From NCBI GenBank assembly GCA_016584305.1, contig JACEEZ010016341.1:1-64000 (forward strand): a stretch of 64,000 bases of DNA, written 5' to 3'. This document shows, in pieces, positions 1 to 10,405 of the stretch. Positions within the stretch are counted from its first letter, which is position 1; every line of letters begins with the position of its first letter. The stretch comes from Chionoecetes opilio (lineage: Eukaryota > Arthropoda > Malacostraca > Decapoda > Majidae). The translations under genes and the position numbers were made by a program. Below the pieces are notes generated by a model. The model worked only from the letters and a program-made list of their open reading frames with translations, searched no databases and was not told the DNA's origin.

Positions 1-3000
1 TTTGGGGAAAAAAATTTTAAAGGGCAATCCTTTCCCCCAATTTTCCGGGAAAAATTTTGGTACCTACGACGAGCAAGGTGAACGATTTCCCAAGATTTGA
101 ATTTTTTATGGAAGAACTTTCCCGGGGGTAGATGGGATGTGCATATGATGACTGACTATTGTTGGAGCATCAAACGCGATAGCCCTCAATTTAAAACCCT
201 CCGACAAAGTTTAAAAAACGAAAATTTTTTTTTCCCAAACCTGCACAAAAGTATCCTTACCCTTCTAAAAACATATAATGTTAAATAAACATTCTATTCA
301 TCCCTATTTCTTTCATTTTTATTGTATTTTTTAACTTTTGCAATTTTTATAAAAAAGCCTGTTCTGTTTGTACGTATTTTTCAATTTTTTAAGAAAACAA
401 AAACCCTACAGTTCAAAAACTTGACATGAAAAGAAAAAACTGAACATTTTGGGTTCAGCCCCCAAAAAAATTATTTAATCAAGTGTCAGACCTAACTCAA
501 CAAAAAATTTTTCCCCAGTGTTATCACGCCTATTTTAAATTTGGTTTTGGCCTCAACACCTAAAAGGAAAATTTCAAAATAGTCAAACACCTTTCTTTTC
601 AACAATTCAGCTGTAATTTTGCCCTTTTTTACATTAAATTTAACCGATATTATAAAACAATACTACCCTACATTTAAAATTTTCCAAATTGGACATGTCG
701 AGCAAGTCAAAACTTTGAGCTTTTTTTGTTGGCCAAAGCCCACAGGACCCAGAAACCATCCCCGGGGGGCCTACGTAGGCTGTAGAGCGGCAAACGGGGG
801 CCCCCGGGCGGCAGTTTAACCCCCGTCAGCCGGGCGCAGTAGGTATTTTCTTTGGGTGGGAACCTGGGGGGCACAGTTTGATATGGGGGGGCACTAAAAG
901 ACCCGAAAACCCCAACGCGGGGGTTTTTTGGTGGGGACTGGGGATTATTTCATTTACAGTGCCAAACCCCCCCCCCCCCCCCCCCCCCCCGCTTTGCATA
1001 TTTTGCATTTGACCAATATAAAGAGTATTTTAAATTTTTTTCGTATGGACTATGAAAATTTTTAAATTTTTATTCTAGGAGTGTGTAGAGTATTGTTGGG
1101 TAGCATCCTTTGCGATGGAAAACGAAATAAACCCGTCATGACCAAAATTAAAAATACTATATTACCACTTTCAAAATGGGAAATAGCATAATGATATGAA
1201 ATAAAGAAAAAGGCAAAATTTTAAAGAAAAAGGCTAAAAATTTTTTTTTGCCCACTGAAAAGTGAAATCCCTCACTTAAGCAAAACTTCTGTTTTGTGGT
1301 TTCAAAAAATTTATCAATAAATATTTAAAAAAAATCAAGGTTTTTAACTCCCCGCTTTAAATTGCACCAGAAAGATTACCTAATCTCCATGCCATTGTTT
1401 TCTCATTAAGTTTTGTTTAAATTTTCAGAGCGAAAGCTTCTCTCTGCTGAAGCTGATGACACGGTAATACTACATAAATTTTGGCCAGTCTGTAGAACTC
1501 GGGAAAAATGCCTCTTCATATGGCCCAAAAATTCTCACAAAATCTAATGTTTTGGCTTTTCATTTCATTTAAAATCCTTATAGCGTTTTCTAACATGCTT
1601 TTGAGAGTGCAGCTCAGGGTTAAAGATCCCCTCATTAGCACGAAATGCATGAAAAAGCCCGACTTTTTCTAAAAAGAAAGATCTACTTTGGGTTTCATCC
1701 CGTAATGTTTCATAAATTCACATCTTCTTCGAAGCGCATGTCATTTATGTTAAAATATATCTAGAAAGGATGAAGATTTTTAAATTTGTGTTGAATCATT
1801 AAACCCGAAAAGTGGTGCTCCCTGCTGTTTTCCCAAAAAATCCTAAAAACAAAAACCTGGGGGTGGGGACCCCTGGGGAGTATTTATTAAAAAAATATAG
1901 ATCAAAAATTTTATCACATTGTAAAAACCGATTTTAATCCCTTTTCGTATATGGGGTACTCAAAAAAAACTTTACAAATATTTATTACCCCATTTTAAAA
2001 ACACGAAAACCCAAATTTAAAAATTATAAAAAAATATGTACAAAGAATTTTTTTGAAAAACCACCGCTATAACAAATTTCCCAGGTCCACAAAGAAAATT
2101 GGAAATTAAAAATTCTGGCGGGGATAGTTACTTTTTTTTCCTTAAACCAAAAAACTCCATTTTACGTAAAATTTCCGTTTCCTTGGTGATTCACATTCTA
2201 CACCTTTAATATCAAAAAACCCTGAGCTGCTGATTTCTCTTAAAATTTATCCCACAAAAAGCATCGGCAGGGTCGCGCCGTACAAGGCACGAAAGATCGG
2301 CACTGATTTTTTTATTCGGTCCAGAACGCGTTAAGACAGTATAAGAGGGAAAAAACGTACCAAAACCCAAGGATTATAGAAAATTTTAAGGGGAAATGGT
2401 TTAATTTTGTTTTGTTCTTTTGTTAAAAATGATGAAATAGAAAGTATTGCTTTAAATCGGTCAGAGGCGGTTTTTTTTCTTTCAAGCAGAGGAAAAAAAT
2501 TTTATTTGTTTGAGGTCGAGGTAAAATTCAGTAGAAAATTTTTCATAATACTCCATGCATCCTCATCCTACCTAGTGGGGAAAACCCGGGTTCCCCCACC
2601 CCACGGGGGGCCGTGGCCAGTGGGGGGGCACCTGGGGGGGGGGCCGGGCTTCTCGGGGGGGGCACGTGCCCACCCATGTCCCCCCTAGCTACACCACTCC
2701 CCCACCTCTGAAGGGCCCCCGGTGATTTTCGAGGGAAAATTTACTATGTTGAAAATTAATGTACAGAATTTCAAGAATTAATATTTCTATGCGTAAAAAT
2801 TTTTAAAAAAAAGTTATATATTATCGTTAGTATTAACGTAGTGACAAGCAGCGGCAACTTTACGTCAAACCTCCGGAGGCCCGCTGTATACGTATTTGTA
2901 ATGGGAAATTTCATTTCATATTTAAAAATATTAACTCAGTAAAATACATAGTATCTCAAATCGGTACCATCACTATTATTGGCCCGTCAACTATTTAAAA

Positions 3001-3480
3001 TTGTTAAAAAATTTTTTTTAAAAAGTTTAAGAAATGATCATATATCGTTTTTTTCAAAAAATTTTTAAGCTTTTCAGGAAAAACCCAGAGATACTAGAAA
3101 TGATGAGAACGTAATAGGAGGTAGTTTAATGGGGAAAAGGTTTCAGTTTGTTATGTTGTACGTTCATATAAAAAAAATTTGATTTAACCCCTGGCAGCAA
3201 AGATTACGGGATAAACAAAGGGCTATTTTCCCTTTTTTCAATAATTTTCAACATATTATCAACACATATCATACTCAACGTACACCTAAAAGGAAAATTT
3301 AGATATGGAGTTAAAATAGATATTCATGTTTAGAATAAAAAAATTTTTTGAAAACATTTCCCCGCTATCAATGCACTAAACTGCCAGACTCGATAGCCAT
3401 TACAAGGGGTTAAAAACCGCAAAAGGCCTAAAATTGCACCCCTTTAAACCCTCGTAACATAATGAGAACTTAGTTATAAC
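1..3480. other. Low-fidelity AT-rich block, no gene recognised
   Basis: Apart from a short protein fragment near the left edge I see no gene here. The text is full of short homopolymer runs, a 24-base C run at about 967-990, and G-rich patches at 770-960 and 2575-2720. This texture matches two other blocks in the window where known repeats are present but corrupted, so I read it as poorly called sequence rather than unusual biology. Confidence 0.6.
61..290 (+). pseudogene. Fragment of a multicopy conserved protein (C-terminal part)
   Basis: One frame reads DEQGERF and ends in TGA near position 100. A second frame then reads GRWDVHMMTDYCWSIKRDSP. I recognise both stretches as neighbouring parts of an uncharacterised protein family that is repeated in invertebrate genomes; I cannot give it a function. 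A different part of what looks like the same family lies at 32,275-32,545. The frame break and the homopolymer-rich surroundings mean this copy is either dead or badly sequenced. The downstream residues up to the stop at 288 look random. Confidence 0.4.
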
Positions 3481-3805
3481 ATGTTTTTGCTCCTTATTAT
3501 ATCGAATGGACGAATAAATAAATTTACGTGCGACACTTTTTTTTGGGAATTTCCCCCGACCCCGCTGGCGGCTGACGGCGCTGTGTCAGTGAGTGAAATC
3601 AGTTACTGGGAAAACGCACAAGTGGGTGGATGTTGTTATGTGGTTCGCCGCAACCTATATCCTTCTACATGGCTGTTCACAGGGATCAGTGTTCCACGTA
3701 CACCAGCATGTAAACCCAATAACGAAAATGTTTTTGTTCTTATGAAATAAACAATGTCCGTAGCAATTATGATCTCCTTTTCATCGTATTACTGGATAAC
3801 AACAT
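3481..3805. other. No gene seen
   Basis: An 89-codon open frame at 3481-3750 (+) has no recognisable motif and unremarkable composition. I see no RNA gene or repeat partner elsewhere in the window. Confidence 0.5.
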
Positions 3806-3969
3806 AGGAATATTTTTGGTTAAATTTTCTAAGCATATTGCACATATAGTAATGTTTTTAAGTGTTGAACAGCCCATTAGTCTATTAATCGGCTAATGGG
3901 CTGTGCAAAACCTCTTAAAACATTATTATATCTGCAATATACTTAGAAAGTATAACCATAAATATTCCT
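3806..3969. repeat. 164-bp imperfect palindrome (hairpin element)
   Basis: The two halves are inverted copies. The left arm begins AGGAATATTTTTGGTTAAA and the right arm, read on the minus strand, begins AGGAATATTTATGGTTATAC. The centre is a near-perfect AGCCCATTAG stem around position 3890. It lies immediately beyond the point where BEL/Pao coding sequence stops, so it may mark the break that removed the rest of that element. A solo MITE is the most likely identity. Confidence 0.65.
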
Positions 3970-3972
3970 CAA

Positions 3973-4158
3973 TCAGTTAATATAACAGCGGCAAATGGTC
4001 ATATGCTCTACGGCGGGCCCCTCTGAGCAAATTCCCAGCGGCCCTACGTCGTACACTTCCGTTGGCCGCCGGTAAAACATACGGAGGACCTCCAGAGGCC
4101 CTATGTCTTTGTGTTTGCTGGGTAAGTTCACCTTGCTAATTATAGGTAGTTCAACTTG
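3973..4158 (-). pseudogene. BEL/Pao protease-region continuation after an insertion
   Basis: Read on the minus strand this continues the protease region that stops at 5013, in frame across the intervening 4159-5012 element (ELPIISKVNL follows the upstream DLLQ). The family similarity fades after about 25 codons and the frame ends at 3973, next to the 164-bp palindrome. No reverse transcriptase, RNase H or integrase follows, so the element is truncated on its 3' side. Confidence 0.5.
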
Positions 4159-4452
4159 CAGTGGCGGCTCGTGGCATAGGGCTGCGGAGCTGCAGTACCC
4201 CCAGACCCTCATTGCCAGGTGTATGATGTCTTTAGAGACACAGCAGAATTGATACACTACTAACATATATATCATAATAAAAAGTCTTTATATGCTATTT
4301 TCAATACGTTACTAAGTGAATTTTCATTAAAAGCAGACCTAAATGTAAGTTACTTTCATATTTGTTGTACGATTCATGTCTGTGCTGCCGCCGCGCCACT
4401 TGTGAACACCAAGAGCTGCAGCCAGATTTTTAGTCTCGTCCCCAGTGCTTGT

Positions 4453-4662
4453 AGACGGTGTGCATACTTACCTGGCACAAGAGAACCGCGATCCTGAAAG
4501 CGGTTTTCTCAGGGAGAGGCCCACCATTGCACTCCGGCGGTGCTGACCCTTGCGATTAACCCAAATGTGGTTAACTCGAGTGCGAATTTTTTTGTTAGCG
4601 GGGGATTGCGTTCACGCATTCCACTTTTTGTTGAAAAAAAATAAGAAAAAAAAGACGGTGTG
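4453..4662 (+). repeat. Target-site duplication around the U1 retrocopy
   Basis: AGACGGTGTG is present at 4453-4462 and again at 4653-4662, enclosing the U1 copy and its A-rich tail. This is the signature of target-primed retroposition. Confidence 0.8.
4464..4626 (+). ncRNA. U1: U1 spliceosomal snRNA, full-length retroposed copy
   Basis: The sequence opens with ATACTTACCTGGC, the U1 5' end that pairs with 5' splice sites. It contains the stem-loop II sequence ATTGCACTCC bound by U1A (about 4526-4535), an Sm-like site AATTTTTTTG at 4585-4594, and a closing stem-loop around GCGTTCACGC. Length is about 163 nt, as expected for U1. Loop I reads GATCCTGAAAG where U1 normally has a GATCACGAAG-like U1-70K site, so function is doubtful. 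An A-rich tail follows (4634-4653), and AGACGGTGTG occurs both just upstream (4453-4462) and just after the tail (4653-4662). That 10-bp duplication plus the tail marks a LINE-type retroposition of a U1 transcript rather than a native promoter-driven gene. Confidence 0.85.
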
Positions 4663-4802
4663 GTTAAATCGCGCTTTCTTTAATTACCCTATGACGATGG
4701 AAAATCCAGTGAAGTATTTGCAAAACATCAATTTATCCCAGCTGACATTAAATGAAAAAACTGAAATCAAGCGGTACCGACTATATTTTCTAGTAATACA
4801 GT

Positions 4803-4900
4803 AATTTTACCATCACCACCTCAGCCATCCCGTCTACTACCAACACTAGGCTACCACCCCCACCATCCCTTCTACCACCACCACTACTACCATGCCCTGA
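4803..4900 (+). repeat. ACC/ACT-rich simple repeat
   Basis: Degenerate trinucleotide tract (ACCACC, CTACTACC and similar) inside the hAT-like element. A similar tract is at 48,305-48,395. Confidence 0.6.
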
Positions 4901-5012
4901 AATCCGTGAACATCAACTACAACTCATACCTGAGATAAGTAAAAATGTGTGTATCCTACTGTTGTGTAAAGCTTGCAGTCCCCCCATTTTATTTTATCAC
5001 GAGCCGCCACTG

Positions 5013-5440
5013 GGTAGTTGTAATAGATCAACTATCTCTCCACTAATAAATGATCTTTGTGCACCACTGTCAAACATTGTTTTCACAATGGCTGAATTAC
5101 CATTGTGGCTCACCTTCAATTCTGCCGTAGGGACAACGGATGAACTACTCATATTAGTTAGTGCCATTTTAACGACCGTAGGGTCTGTTATCACATCACC
5201 ATTAGGACATAAGGCTATGTGATGTATGGATTTTCTACACTTCTTACAAGTACCCAGACTAATAGGACAGGCTAGTATTGCATGTTTACCACTAAGGCAG
5301 GTTAGGCAGTTTCCCAGATCCATTAACCTTTTGAGCCTAGTGGAACAATCTGGGTATGTATTACAAGTGGAGGGTGGATGTTCTTCCTCGCAGAAAGCAC
5401 ATTTTTTCTGACCTCACTGGTAATAACCCTATATTTAGGA
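5013..5440 (-). pseudogene. BEL/Pao zinc knuckles and aspartic protease
   Basis: On the minus strand from about 5405 the frame reads CAFCEEEHPPSTC, then further Cys/His spacings (CLTCLSGKHAILAC, CKKCRKSIHHIALC) typical of the tandem zinc fingers downstream of gag in BEL/Pao elements. About 50 residues later comes DSGAQRSFI, the retropepsin-like catalytic DSGA motif (codons near 5060-5071). In the family this is the gag-protease junction of one polyprotein. The frame differs from that of the upstream stretch at 5440-5559, so there is a frameshift near 5420. The protease is cut at 5012 by the hAT-like insertion. Dead copy. Confidence 0.75.
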
Positions 5441-6466
5441 ATGGCACCTGTTCTTTGAGTAGGTCTTAGTGTTGGTTTACCGGCTGGTCTAGTTTGAAAC
5501 TTATCTACCGGTTTTCTTTCCATCGTAACTTTAGTAGGAGCGGGATAACTACCCACCAATGAGAGATCTTTAAACTCTAAAGGTGGCTGATATCGCTGGA
5601 TTACCTTTAGGTCTAGTTATCTCAATCTCCCTGTGGGGAGGTTCCTGCTCAATACCTTGCAAATGTTAGCACTCTTGTAATAATCCTTCCTCTATTTGCT
5701 TGACCGTGATACTTGCTATTGTACCTCTGATTTAAGCGGTCTCGCATCGTGGTTGGTAGTTTTCTCCATATCATGATACTGACTATCCAGTCTGACTCTG
5801 TCAAGGGTTTATGAGCTTCAATGGCTCTTAGTGTGAAATTTAAAGTAAAACCCTTCCAATTCTCTGTAATTGTGAGAAGGGCTCAGTAGATCCATGAACT
5901 TGCAGAAAAGATTCTTTATTATCTGATCTTTATCTTCATAATTATCTCTAAGAATCTTGAGTGCCACATTATAATTGGCATTTTCTACTGTTAATTCCTT
6001 TACCAGCAGATATGCAGAACCTCTCAACTGACCTAACAAACAGGTTAATTTATGCACCTCTGTTAAATCAGTCCTATCATCAATCAATTTGAATTTATCC
6101 CAGAAAGAATACCAATTTTCCTCTTCAAAATGGGGCAATGACAAATCTGGTAATTTAAGTTGCGGTAAAGAGGCTTTGGCTGTGGGTTTCTGATCACTCA
6201 CTAAGTCCTCATATTTGAATACCGTTTCCATGTACTTTGTACATGCTTGATCACACTTGGTCTCATAATTAATTAATACTTGATCCCCAGCTTCTAATGA
6301 TTGAAAGTAAGCCTCTTCATAATTTTCCAATTTAGTTTTTAGCATTAGCAAACCTGTATTTAAACTATTATAGTCAATAAGGATAGTCTCAGCTGCTTCC
6401 TCACATTATATATATTCGTGTAAGCTATCCTAATTTAGCCGCTAATGCTGTAGCCCCTTCCGCCAT
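5441..6466 (-). pseudogene. BEL/Pao gag (DUF1759-type)
   Basis: I place the start at the ATG at 6466-6464 (MAEGATALAAKLG), the first good methionine after the leader. Stops and a frameshift follow within 100 bases, and the frame then runs open from 6351 to 5818. Residues such as LPDLSLPHFEEENWYSFWDKF followed by a helical stretch with NYNVALKILRDNYEDKD fit the gag domain of BEL/Pao retrotransposons, which forms the particle. A weaker continuation runs 5817-5441 through several stops. The gene lies between the primer site and the zinc-knuckle region on the same strand, the expected order. Confidence 0.75.
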
Positions 6467-6982
6467 GATTTTAATTGATGATTAGATGAAATGAAAAAAA
6501 AAAAAAAAAAAGGTTGGATACAAGTTTACGAGTTAGGGTTCCCTAATTTAATTATTTTAATCTAAGGGTGGATGTGCAGTTGACTCGGCCTACCAAGGCG
6601 CGAAGCCATGCCTAAAACCATCCACCACTTTATTTAATACAACTAACCTCGAAAACATTGTTGTTGGCGGATGGTAGCTTACCAATGCGGCCAGTGTGCC
6701 GTGGCTGTCTGTGACACGGCGGGCGAGTACGGCGGCAAAGTCAAGGTTGTTTACCAAAGGGGCCAGGGGAAACAGGTGGCTATATATCGTTACCCCCCAG
6801 ATAGAGAACTGTGAGGTCATGAAGCCACTAAAGTACTTCATTTAGACGTGCGTCTGTGTCAAATAAATCAGCACGACCGCCGGGTGCCCGAAAGAGCCTG
6901 ATTCCACACCTTCTACCGCCAGTCGCTAAGGGCATAAACTGTGCCCCACAACGGCCACCTTGTACATTCCCAAAGATAATCT
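6467..6982 (-). other. Leader between primer site and gag
   Basis: Untranslated leader of the BEL/Pao element on the minus strand. It contains an A-run at about 6491-6510. I see no other gene here; an 83-codon open frame at 6590-6841 (-) has no recognisable motif. Confidence 0.5.
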
Positions 6983-7000
6983 TCACTCGGGTCACCAAAC
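6983..7000 (-). other. Primer-binding site region of the BEL/Pao element
   Basis: Directly downstream of the LTR on the minus strand the sequence is TTTGGTGACCCGAGTGAAG. A TGG(T/C)GACC-like start just after the LTR is typical for reverse-transcription priming by a host tRNA 3' end. I do not assign the tRNA. Confidence 0.6.
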
Positions 7001-7741
7001 TGTTGAAATTATAGTAATAATTGATGTGAACTCACCTTGCTATTAACCCAAGAACTACCTAGACTGCAATGATACCCTATTTAGACGCTAATTAAGGTAT
7101 ACTCAGCAGTGGTAGATGGGTTGATGATTTGAAGGCTTGATTATTATTTGAGGGAGTGGTGGTAGTCGCTGTAGGGCCGCTGATAATTGTGATAGGTGCA
7201 CGTAATGGCGGCGATGGTGGTAGGCCGAGTTGGTAGTGCCAAGGTTAACTCTCCACAGTTCCTGGCGCGGCTGGTGTTGTGGTGTTTTTACCACTTCGTC
7301 CTTGGTTTAACCGATTGATCGGTTATGTTGGCTCAATCATAATAATATGATGAGCGTGACTACACCTTAAGTGTATAATCAAGAGTGTACTACACCTTAA
7401 TCGTGTAGGTCTAATGCGTGAATGATGTCTTGACCGAAAACACTTATCAAGACGGCTGGAGCTATAACACGTGTATGTTCAAATAATGTTAACTCCTACA
7501 CGTGGAAGTTCCAATATTTTTCTCACAATTCTTATATAATGTTAATCCTTTGATTAATCGTGGTACTAGTGAATACCACCAGAATTATATTACTATATTT
7601 AATGCATCTTAATTTATACCAAATTCTATAATAATATATACATAGGTGGAATTTTTACTCATCTCCCTTTTTGACAGAGGAGGCGTATCCCACCATACCA
7701 TTCTCCCGATTAGAGAGCGGTTTTAGTGGATAATTTCCACA
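7001..7741 (-). mobile_element. 5' LTR of the BEL/Pao element, 741 bp
   Basis: On the minus strand the segment starts TGTGGAAATTATCC at 7741 and ends AATTTCAACA at 7001, giving TG...CA termini, and it is followed immediately by the primer site and gag. No second LTR is in the window, so the outer limit at 7741 rests on the TG start and on the abrupt change to unrelated coding sequence at 7742. It should hold the element's promoter and polyadenylation signals. Confidence 0.65.
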
Positions 7742-8010
7742 GTGGCAGCAATTAATGTGTTTGTGATGTGTGTGACAGGAGTGGATGAAACTGTGGAACA
7801 CTAGATGCTGGAATGTGAAAGGTATGAGTATGCTAGAACAAAGATGTTGGAGGTAATGGTAGGAGAGGTCGGAGTGGAGGAATAGAGAAAAATGAGTGAC
7901 AGGAGTGTGGATAGGCAGATGGAGTACCTGCTGGGGTTCTGTGCTGAGTGGAGGAGTGACAGTCGTGTGATTGAGAGTGTAAAAGAATTCTTGGAGAATT
8001 CTTGGAGAGC
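7742..8010 (+). pseudogene. C-terminal zinc-knuckle fragment of a non-LTR retrotransposon
   Basis: The + frame reads (F)VMCVTGVDETVEH, a stop, then MLECERYEYARTKMLEV and, after another stop, CAEWRSDSRVIESVKEFLE. This is the C-x2-C...H-x4-C region that closes ORF2 of many non-LTR elements, with the first Cys apparently changed to Phe and two in-frame stops. It starts exactly at the LTR boundary, so the BEL element probably inserted into it. Confidence 0.6.
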
Positions 8011-8514
8011 ACGTATGAGAGAGAATGAGAGGCAGGGGGCCCCTCAGTGACGGGGGACCCCGTATGAATGTGATTCAGAAAGAGATTGGAGGGGAAAATG
8101 AAACCCTTAGCTCTGCTTCCACCCTTTTGCTTCTCTCCCAACAGATTACGTGTGTGGGAGAACGCCGGACCAAATGCTTCACCCACAGCATCCGCTGGGT
8201 GACTCCCAACTCAAGCTCAGAGCCGTGTTTTTGTCGTCCAAGCACCGTCTTGGTACGAAGACCGTTTTTTGTCTTGATTGGTTTCTGCGACAAAAACACA
8301 ACAAGCTTGGAAGGAGCCGAAATAATAATCAACGCAAAACATTGCAAACAATATCACAAAGTAGTATAAAACACATTTCAGCAAGTGTTATCACTTTGAG
8401 GTGAATACTGAAGGTATATTATGAAGGTTAAAATAAACAATAACAACACGGAGCCGAAAGGGTAGCCAGTTGTCAAAAGCACCGAAAATATATCCAAGAT
8501 GGGGCCTGTGTTTC
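8011..8514. other. No gene; one arm of a split inverted repeat
   Basis: Positions 8219-8265 (GTGTTTTTGTCGTCCAAGCA and onward) match the reverse complement of 21,731-21,796. Several open frames here are unrelated to anything I know. The rest is unremarkable. Confidence 0.5.
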
Positions 8515-8795
8515 AGGGGGGAGATGCTGAGAAGTGCCTTAGAGTTAAGGCGAAAAGAGCGCCTTACCCGTCGTCAGGCGCTTCTGTAACGGCCCGGCTC
8601 AGGCACCGGCTCAGGCCTATGTACAGTCGATATTTCAGGCGCTTTTGCCCTGCCTTACATCTCCAACGCCCAAGGCGTGGGCGTGGTCCGAGAATCCTAC
8701 TAGCCAATCACGCTGCCTGTCTGAGCGCTGTTTAGGCAGCTTCGACCAATCACAAGGCTTGAACACTTTTCCACTGAGACAAGAATGTTTGTTCC
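8515..8795 (+). mobile_element. Terminal fragment of the same family as the 11,205-15,180 element
   Basis: It begins AGGGGGGAGATGCTGAGAAG, identical to one end of the 3976-bp element, and continues through its GGCGAAAAGAGCGC-type subterminal repeats and the two CCAATCAC boxes (about 8704 and 8746). Similarity to 15,180 back to 14,975 (inverse) is continuous; the last part matches 12,070-12,110 (inverse). I could not find its second end, so this is a solo end or a deleted copy. Confidence 0.7.
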
Positions 8796-9295
8796 TTCCT
8801 CCTTCACACCTGCACTAAGGCAAGGATGCAACGCTCTACCCGCCGAAAATCTATTTTGTCACAAGTTTGACGTTCATCGCAAGTTTTGACCACCTAGATA
8901 TTTTTGCATTGGAACGTGCCACATACCATGACAATCGGAAAACTGTGCTGATGCCGAGACTGTGAGTAAACATTTAATGCAAGCAAAATTACAGGAATAA
9001 GAAAGAGTCGAATAAAAAAAGGTGCCCGCCAGCCCACCCGCCAGCTGCCGAGTAGTCCGCTTGTCTCGCACTGCTGCCTGCTGGGAGGAATATTACCCGA
9101 ACCAAACCTAACCTAACCTCATAACGGGGGAGGGGGGGGGGGTTCCGCCCCCCTCGACCCCCCCCGGCGAGATTATGAACCAAACCGAACCTTAACTTAA
9201 CCTCCTATAGGGTTGGGGGGCCTCTGAAAAGGAAGTGTGTGTCTGTAGTGTATGCGTATTAACCAACTTTATTATTTCTACAATATGTATATAAG
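8796..9295. other. No gene; TTAGG-like motifs and G/C tract
   Basis: About 9098-9118 holds AACCTAACCTAACCT, the arthropod telomere repeat in complement, but only three units. It is followed by a G-run/C-run palindrome at 9126-9170. A related TTAA-rich stretch is at 23,893-23,945. Confidence 0.5.
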
Positions 9296-9412
9296 TTTTG
9301 AAGGTTACGCGGAAGTGGATTTATATTGTACAATATACTGAGCAAAAAATAATATAGAAAACGTAAGTGGTAACGGTGGTAGCGACCGCGCAGTTCTCGT
9401 CCATAATAACCT
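9296..9412 (-). repeat. Dispersed repeat R1, copy 1
   Basis: Read on the minus strand this matches 34,632-34,750 (+), with GACGAGAACT, CGCGGTCGCT and TTGCTCAGTATA in the same order. A shorter third copy is at 23,865-23,900. Probably a short non-autonomous element. Confidence 0.6.
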
Positions 9413-9534
9413 TATTTTCCCCGAGTATTGGAAAAGTGTAGCAATACACATAACAGACAGCGGCTTCTCATTAGTTATAACACCATATCTCTTCATCTAT
9501 CTGTTATATGCCGTTATTTCTTCTTCTACATCCA

Positions 9535-9890
9535 TTTGTCATTACTAAGGCCTCTTCCATTTGTGCTCAAGTTCCAGGAACCAGTTTTTTCAGTTCAGGG
9601 TTGGGTTCAGTTCCTGGTTCTGGGTTCGCGTGTCACAAATGGAGCGCAAAAACCCCGTTTTTTCGTTTACAAACAAACTCAGCTGGCGAAGCAAGAGGAA
9701 GGTGCGTTTTCTCCTGTATTGTGTAGGGCTGTGCTCGCATTATACGATGATTCTGATGATAAACAAAAATAAATGATGTACCAGCAACATCCACTGCTGG
9801 CATCTTTGGCATAAATGACTTGTTACGGTACCGAATTCAGTATAATAGCGCCTATTCAGTGGGTGGGTACTGGTGGAGGAAAGCGTTCCC
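9535..9890 (+). repeat. Left inverted flank of the (GA)n locus
   Basis: AGGCCTCTTCCATTTG at about 9550 and ACTGGTGGAGGAAAGCG at about 9867 both recur, inverted and in mirrored order, at about 21,445 and 21,165 on the far side of the (GA)n locus. Confidence 0.55.
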
Positions 9891-9982
9891 GCGAGAGATG
9901 AGAGAGAGAAAGGAGATATGAAAAGGAGAGAGAAAAGGAGAGAGAAAGAGAGACATAGAGAGAGAGGAAAGAAAGGAAGGAG
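9886..9982 (+). repeat. (GA)n microsatellite, left part
   Basis: Interrupted GAGA tract, broken off by the SINE that follows. Confidence 0.9.
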
Positions 9983-10161
9983 AGATAAGATAAGATACTT
10001 TGATCCTATCTAGACACTTTGCAAGTACCAACTACAAGGTTATTGACTATACAAAGCGCCACCACACCAGGACGAATTTGGTGGACTCGAACCGCTGACC
10101 AAATGGCGCAGGGACTCTGCAACACCAGTCCGTGATTCTACCAACCGCGCCACCCTAGCGG
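9983..10161 (-). mobile_element. tRNA-derived SINE inside (GA)n
   Basis: On the minus strand the unit begins with a tRNA-like head: A box around TGGCGCGGTTGGTAG (10,141-10,152) and a perfect RNA polymerase III B box, GGTTCGAGTCC (10,083-10,093). A tRNA-unrelated body follows and the tail is TTATCTTATCTC. Both flanks are (GA)n, so the SINE inserted into the array and no target duplication can be resolved. It shares orientation with the two non-LTR elements in the same locus. Confidence 0.8.

Positions 10162-10405
<244 letters not shown>

Larger units (their letters stand above)
4159..5012. mobile_element. hAT-like non-autonomous element, 854 bp, holding a U1 retrocopy
   Basis: The ends are perfect 15-bp inverted repeats, CAGTGGCGGCTCGTG at 4159 and its complement ending at 5012. 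CAG-initial ends of this form are common in the hAT superfamily. The element has no transposase and splits the protease region of a BEL/Pao element. The coding frame resumes correctly on the other side when one 8-base target is assumed, although the two flanking 8-mers (TCAACTTG and GGTAGTTG) now match only partly. Inside are a retroposed U1 snRNA and an ACC-rich simple repeat at about 4808-4895. Confidence 0.7.

Noticed and set aside
966..990. Long C run as a special structural motif
   Set aside because: It lies in a smeared block where runs are inflated.
4439..4453. PSE-like CCCCAGTGCTTGTAG before U1, suggesting a native snRNA promoter
   Set aside because: It ends only about 10 bases before the RNA start, far too close, and the target duplication and A-rich tail support retroposition instead.
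9098..9118. Telomeric repeat (interstitial TTAGG), also at 31,943-32,000
   Set aside because: Only three clean units in one place and degenerate in the other; too short to call.
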